This document shows positions 21,011 through 22,368 of a DNA stretch of 22,368 nucleotides, one piece after another (position 1 is the first letter of the stretch; the number at the start of each line of letters is the position of its first letter). The translations under genes were made by a program, and so were the position numbers. Source of the stretch: a virus; the IMG/VR virus record IMGVR_UViG_3300037349_000064, positions 1-22,368 of that record, one strand, 5' to 3'. The notes beneath the pieces were generated by a model, which saw nothing but the letters and a program-made list of their open reading frames with translations, was not told where the DNA came from and did no database searches.

Positions 21011-22368
21011 CTATCGCCTCGCGGTGACGTACTTCTGCCCGTTCGGCAGTCTCCCGTAGACGATAGCGGAACTTTCATTCGATGGCGAGGAGACCTCGAA
21101 CAGGCCACACAGGCTCTCCAGGCCCTCCATCAGCGTCCGATACGGCCCCGGCTCGGCATAGTCGGCCAGGTAGCCGTCCTTCTCCAGGGTGCGGCAGTAG
21201 CCATCGGCAAAGGCGTTCAGGGTCCAGATGGCGTCAGAAGCCACGTGCAGGCGCGGCTGGCCGTTCCTGCGGCTGCTGAGCATGTCGGCGATCGAAGCCC
21301 GCCCCATGGCCGGCGGCACGCCCTGGCGTATCTCCAGGTTCGCCCGCAAGGCGGCCTGGCGCAGCCCGACGTTGTTGAACTGGTCGAAGTGCAAAGGACC
21401 CGCCGTCAATTCGACGCGCCGGCCGGCAATGGCCTGCGCTTCGCCGACTATTTTCGTCAGAACGGTTTGCGGATCGCCCTCCAGGACCCAATCGCCGAAG
21501 ATGCGGATCGATCCCTCAAAGCTCTGTAGCAGCATGCCGGTGACCATGGCCGGCGTCGCGTTCAGGGCCAGCCAGCTCTGGCGGTGCGACTGCGGCCTGA
21601 TCTCGTCATCGATGTGGTCGTCGCCGAAGTCTTCGTAGATCGGCGAGCCTGGCCGCATCTTCAGAGCATAGGCCAGGGCGTTGGGGGCGTCGATCTTGCC
21701 GAGCGGAAAGCCGAGAAGCTGTTCGCGCAGTTCGGGCATGGGCTTGGTGAACACGGCATTGGATGACATGAAGAAGGGCTGAAGACCGCGGATGAAGTCC
21801 CGCTTGCCTGGAGGCGCCTTCACAGCCTTGACCGGAAGCGAAATGCCGCGGCGGATGCTCTCGGCCCGAATCGGCTGCATCAGCCATTGGTTCAGTCCGT
21901 CTTCTTCCACCCCGGTCCAGATCGGGTGCAGCTCTTCCATGGAATCGAAGATCGCCTTGACGATCTGGTCAGGCATGAGCTGCCTGGCCCAACCATCCCA
22001 GATGATCAGTCTGTTGCCGATCCACGACCAGGCCGCGTGGCCGGTGTCGGCCGAGCCCCGGTTCACGGTGCGGGCCGGGTCGGTCATGGTGTAGATGGCT
22101 TCCCACTTCCGCACGCGGGGTTCTATGACCAGGTTTTCCGACTTGAACACCTTCGCTTCCGGGGCGTCGGGGTCGCACAGGTACTCGGCGCGGAAGCCCT
22201 GCATCTGGCCGGTCTGAGCGGACCTGGTCTCCAGACCTTCAATGAACTTCATATCGAAGCGGTCGGGCCAGGAGGGGACCCGCTCGCCCCCTTCGTCCAG
22301 GTAGTAGATCGGGATCCGCCGCGACAGCCAGGAGGGGTCCTCGTGCAGAACCATAGCCAGGCTCTCGG
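21011..22368 (-). CDS. terL: Terminase large subunit, nuclease and C-terminal part (5' end outside window)
   Basis: This is the DNA-packaging motor subunit that cuts concatemeric phage DNA. Only the C-terminal portion is present. The frame stays open to the right edge (codons for ESLA precede the first Met at 22354), so the N-terminal ATPase with its Walker motifs lies outside the window. The RNase H-like nuclease is visible, numbering from the Met at 22354: a first acidic residue in TMTDPA (D92), a second acidic pair in GVEEDG (E150/E151), and the final Asp in IDAPNALAYAL (D222), preceded by the PPGKRDFIRGLQPFF segment common in terminases. About 200 residues follow the nuclease, longer than in minimal terminases, including HFDQFNNVGLRQAALR and SDAIWTLNAFADGY. 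The stop codon TAG lies immediately before the portal start. The packaging identity is firm; the role of the C-terminal extension is not known to me. Confidence 0.9.
   Translation of the reverse strand, partial: ESLAMVLHEDPSWLSRRIPIYYLDEGGERVPSWPDRFDMKFIEGLETRSAQTGQMQGFRAEYLCDPDAPEAKVFKSENLVIEPRVRKWEAIYTMTDPARTVNRGSADTGHAAWSWIGNRLIIWDGWARQLMPDQIVKAIFDSMEELHPIWTGVEEDGLNQWLMQPIRAESIRRGISLPVKAVKAPPGKRDFIRGLQPFFMSSNAVFTKPMPELREQLLGFPLGKIDAPNALAYALKMRPGSPIYEDFGDDHIDDEIRPQSHRQSWLALNATPAMVTGMLLQSFEGSIRIFGDWVLEGDPQTVLTKIVGEAQAIAGRRVELTAGPLHFDQFNNVGLRQAALRANLEIRQGVPPAMGRASIADMLSSRRNGQPRLHVASDAIWTLNAFADGYCRTLEKDGYLADYAEPGPYRTLMEGLESLCGLFEVSSPSNESSAIVYGRLPNGQKYVTARR

Noticed and set aside
19682-21529. 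615-aa open frame on the plus strand
   Set aside because: It is antisense to the portal and terminase genes, whose minus-strand products have family motifs; its sequence is rich in R, G, D and H with no domain pattern.
1-22368. tRNA genes, CRISPR arrays, integrase, attachment sites, insertion sequences
   Set aside because: None recognised on reading; the genes are packed with few gaps, and no repeat-spacer pattern or transposase motif appears. A dedicated scan could still find a short tRNA.

Overview
This 22.4-kb window is a fragment of a tailed-phage (or prophage) genome carrying the packaging, head, tail and lysis genes of a short-tailed (podovirus-like) virus. Every supportable gene is on the minus strand, so the biological order runs from the right edge to the left edge. 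Genes are tightly packed, many sharing TGATG, ATGA or GTGA stop/start overlaps, and most have a GGAG or GGAGAC-type Shine-Dalgarno. The DNA is GC-rich. With the protein styles seen, this suggests a proteobacterial and probably alphaproteobacterial host, but nothing in the window proves the host.

Right part (22368 to about 14385), packaging and head: the 3' part of the large terminase (RNase H-like nuclease, edge-truncated), a 708-aa portal protein, an intergenic promoter candidate, an acidic coiled-coil scaffold-like protein, an N4-gp56-type major capsid protein with a GTG start, a strong GC hairpin, a small head-type gene whose start codon appears to have mutated from ATG to AGG, two proteins of unknown role, and a head-tail adaptor-like protein.

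Middle part (about 14381 to 5633), tail nozzle and fibre cluster: a 717-aa tail nozzle/hub-like protein, then six fibre-type genes. Five of these six begin with a convincing Sec-type signal peptide directly ahead of ordinary phage tail-fibre modules, including two large pectate-lyase-like beta-helix proteins, one of which has a perfect lipobox. By eye these five proteins hold 42 cysteines, an even number in each. Virion proteins normally assemble in the cytoplasm, so a block of exported, possibly disulfide-bonded fibre-like proteins is the most unusual feature of the window.

Left part (5607 to 1), lysis, modification and ejection: a one-membrane-segment holin candidate, a 50-aa basic peptide, a GH24 endolysin, a protein resembling aspartyl/asparaginyl beta-hydroxylases, a GNAT acetyltransferase, and three internal-virion (ejection) type proteins. 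The last runs off the left edge and carries an M15-like zinc-peptidase module bracketed by DPYAxAY repeats.

All family names come from reading motifs by eye; no database search was run. No tRNA, CRISPR array, integrase or insertion sequence was recognised.
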